From positions 9,885-73,884 of the forward strand of contig BTTE01000004.1 in NCBI GenBank assembly GCA_036244975.1: a stretch of 64,000 nt of DNA, written 5' to 3'. Below the pieces are notes generated by a model, which was not told the origin of the DNA, did no database searches, and saw nothing but the letters and a program-made list of their open reading frames with translations. The position numbers and the translations under genes are program-made. This document shows positions 62,699 to 64,000 of the stretch, one piece after another; position 1 is the stretch's first letter, and each line of letters begins with the position of its first letter. The DNA comes from Sulfidibacterium sp036244975 (GTDB lineage: Bacteria; Bacteroidota; Bacteroidia; Bacteroidales; F082).

Positions 62699-63520
62699 TT
62701 ACTTTTGTTCACTTTTCCAGACTTCCTGCACTTTTCTTACCGAACCATACAATAGCAGGAGCCGTTTGGCTTCTTTTTCGTCTAAGGTTGTTTCTTCCAT
62801 GATCATCCGGGTACCCCGTTCCACCAACTTTTGGTTTGTCAGCTGCATGTCCACCATTTTGTTTCCTTTCACTTTTCCCAACTTAATCATGGTTCCGGTG
62901 GTAATCATATTCAGCACCAATTTGGCGCTGGTTCCGGCTTTCATCCTGGTACTACCGGTGACAAATTCGGGACCGGCGATAACCTCAATGGGAATATCTA
63001 CCGCAGCAGCAAGGGCTGTTGCCGGATTATTGGTAATGCAAGCCGTCAGTAAACCCTCTTTTCGCGCTTTGCTCACGCCACCAATTACATAAGGGGTTCT
63101 TCCCGAAGCAGCGATACCCACCACGGTGTCTTTGGCAGTAGGTTCATACTGTGCCATATCTTTCCAGGACTGTTCCGGGTCATCTTCCGCCGATTCAACA
63201 GCTTTGCGAATAGCGCTGTCTCCACCGGCAATCAGACCGATCACCAAATCATAGGGTGCGCCGAAAGTAGGAGGAATTTCAGAGGCATCCAGAATCCCCA
63301 GCCGGCCGCTGGTACCCGCTCCGAGATAAAACAATCGTCCTCCCTTTTTTATCCGTTCCACCAGCGCCACTACCAGTTTTTCAATTTGCGGGATCTGTCC
63401 TTTTATGGCAACCGGAACCAGCATGTCTTCCCGGTTTATTGTTTCCAGTAACTGTTTTACCGGCCATTTTTCCAAATCCGAATATTTTGAGGGAGATTCG
63501 GTGATATCTTTATTCTTCAT
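62699..63520 (-). CDS. murQ: N-acetylmuramic acid 6-phosphate etherase
   Basis: 273 residues. SIS-domain sugar-phosphate fold with FYLGAGTSGRLGILDASEIPPTFG (including the catalytic Glu), GIAASGRTPYVIGG, and TGSTRMKAGTSAKLVLNMITTG, all MurQ signatures. It cleaves the lactyl ether of MurNAc-6-P to GlcNAc-6-P and D-lactate in peptidoglycan recycling. The downstream gene encodes a NagZ-like GH3 fused to a serine hydrolase, so the operon handles cell-wall sugars. An operator-like palindrome sits between its promoter box and start. Confidence 0.96.
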   Translation of the reverse strand: MKNKDITESPSKYSDLEKWPVKQLLETINREDMLVPVAIKGQIPQIEKLVVALVERIKKGGRLFYLGAGTSGRLGILDASEIPPTFGAPYDLVIGLIAGGDSAIRKAVESAEDDPEQSWKDMAQYEPTAKDTVVGIAASGRTPYVIGGVSKARKEGLLTACITNNPATALAAAVDIPIEVIAGPEFVTGSTRMKAGTSAKLVLNMITTGTMIKLGKVKGNKMVDMQLTNQKLVERGTRMIMEETTLDEKEAKRLLLLYGSVRKVQEVWKSEQK

Positions 63521-63540
63521 TCCAATTGATTGCTAAATTC

Positions 63541-63575
63541 AGGTTACATCTGTAACCTTATGTTTTGCAAACATA
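63541..63575 (-). promoter_or_regulatory. murQ: murQ promoter box and palindromic operator candidate
   Basis: The minus-strand -7 box TATGTTTG occupies 63568-63575. Just downstream, near the expected transcription start, AGGTTACA-TC-TGTAACCT (63541-63558) is a palindrome with two perfect 8-base arms. A second short palindrome, TATGTTT-TGC-AAACATA, overlaps the box (63559-63575). Arrangement suggests repression by a dimeric regulator; none is encoded in the window. Confidence 0.5.
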
Positions 63576-63586
63576 TTTAAAAAAAA

Positions 63587-64000
63587 CTATTCTGTATCTT
63601 CTTTTATCTTTTTTGGTGTTATCAGGAATTCAACCTGATATTTTGCCTGGTCTGTTTCCTCCCATTTGTTGGTATCGAAAAGGATAGCAGCCACTCCCGA
63701 GGTAGGCAGGTTGTCTATCTGATGCTCCCAATCCAAAAACAAATTAACCAAAACGGTAAACGCAGGATTATGTCCCACCACCATCACCTTTTCCACCGTG
63801 TCGGGAAGCGCATAGATGATTTCCATAATATCTTCGGAACCAGCATCGTAAAAAGAGGATTCTTTCTCTATTTTTTTTTCCGGAAAACCTATTCCCTGCG
63901 CCAGCAACCGGGCTGTTTTATAAGCCCGTACTGCCGTACTACTGATAATTTTGTCGGGAAAAACCTTGTGTTCTTTTAGCCAGCGGGCAATTTTTTTCGT
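63587..64000 (-). CDS. sixA: SixA-type histidine phosphatase, 5' end outside window
   Basis: The frame is open to base 64000, so the N-terminus with the catalytic RHG motif is beyond the edge. What remains reads IISSTAVRAYKTARLLAQ (conserved S-x-A-x-R-A), then VMVVGHNPAFTVLVN containing the second catalytic His, and GVAAILFDTNKW near the end. This is the short SixA branch of the phosphoglycerate mutase-like superfamily, which removes phosphate from phosphohistidine. It lies upstream of murQ in the same direction, with 66 bases and the murQ promoter in between. Confidence 0.85.
   Translation of the reverse strand, partial: TKKIARWLKEHKVFPDKIISSTAVRAYKTARLLAQGIGFPEKKIEKESSFYDAGSEDIMEIIYALPDTVEKVMVVGHNPAFTVLVNLFLDWEHQIDNLPTSGVAAILFDTNKWEETDQAKYQVEFLITPKKIKEDTE

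Noticed and set aside
1..64000. CRISPR arrays, rRNA genes, prophage or secretion-system islands
   Set aside because: No regularly spaced repeats, no rRNA-like sequence and no phage structural genes were seen on either strand.

Overview
The window is a slice of a Bacteroidota chromosome, probably from an anaerobic, Bacteroidales-like lineage. Three lines of evidence support this. Many genes start 15-50 bases after a TAnnTTTG box, the Bacteroidota -7 promoter element. Lineage marker proteins are present: type IX secretion C-terminal sorting domains, GldB, a DUF4292 lipoprotein, a TlpA/DUF4369 lipoprotein, a long-form amidophosphoribosyltransferase and an NtrY-like kinase. KorAB 2-oxoacid:ferredoxin oxidoreductase, a 2x[4Fe-4S] ferredoxin and tryptophanase point to anaerobic amino-acid metabolism. 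Coding density is high and almost everything is chromosomal housekeeping. I see no prophage, CRISPR array or rRNA operon.

Layout. 1-9 kb: a metallophosphoesterase running off the left edge, an EamA-transporter remnant fused onto its tail, long-form purF, a GNAT enzyme, corA, an omega-amidase/aminotransferase pair, pgk, a tRNA-like structured RNA and tRNA-Arg(CCT). 9-18 kb: ferredoxin, a MITE-like element, korAB, ridA, ispG, an SDR enzyme and a broken M1 peptidase carrying a T9SS sorting domain. 17.5-26.4 kb: a degenerate HATPase-like protein, ybeY, mnmG bracketed by two parS sites, a methyltransferase, a 1205-residue NtrY-like histidine kinase, a second MITE-like element and a polyprenyl synthase. 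26.5-33 kb: a secreted beta-propeller/PKD/T9SS protein, a thioredoxin lipoprotein, and tryptophanase behind an unusually long leader. 33-39 kb: rsgA with a cupin, then an EnvC-like protein, a DUF4292 lipoprotein, a TPR protein and dut. 39-50 kb: zinc ribbon, glyS, gldB, an outer-membrane barrel, mlaEF, queD-folE, a Bax-inhibitor-1 protein, fabD, a DEAD-box helicase and proC. 50-57.4 kb: a decayed Y1 transposase and a giant 2208-residue protein. 57.6-64 kb: asnB, a GH3/serine-hydrolase fusion, murQ, and a SixA-like phosphatase cut by the right edge.

Working together. KorAB plus the ferredoxin form a redox module. The aminotransferase and omega-amidase probably form a glutamine-transaminase/omega-amidase pair. 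MurQ and the GH3/serine hydrolase look like a cell-wall recycling operon. The parS pair around mnmG suggests the region lies within the ParB/origin domain.

The best candidate for something undescribed is the 2208-residue protein at 50774-57400. It joins a fold-type-I PLP aminotransferase-like domain to a C-terminal P-loop kinase domain of the HPr kinase/PEP carboxykinase type. Next are a tRNA-like RNA just upstream of tRNA-Arg, the long tryptophanase leader with a small ORF, and two independent internal-deletion scars. Positions and motifs were read by eye. No homology search or folding program was run.
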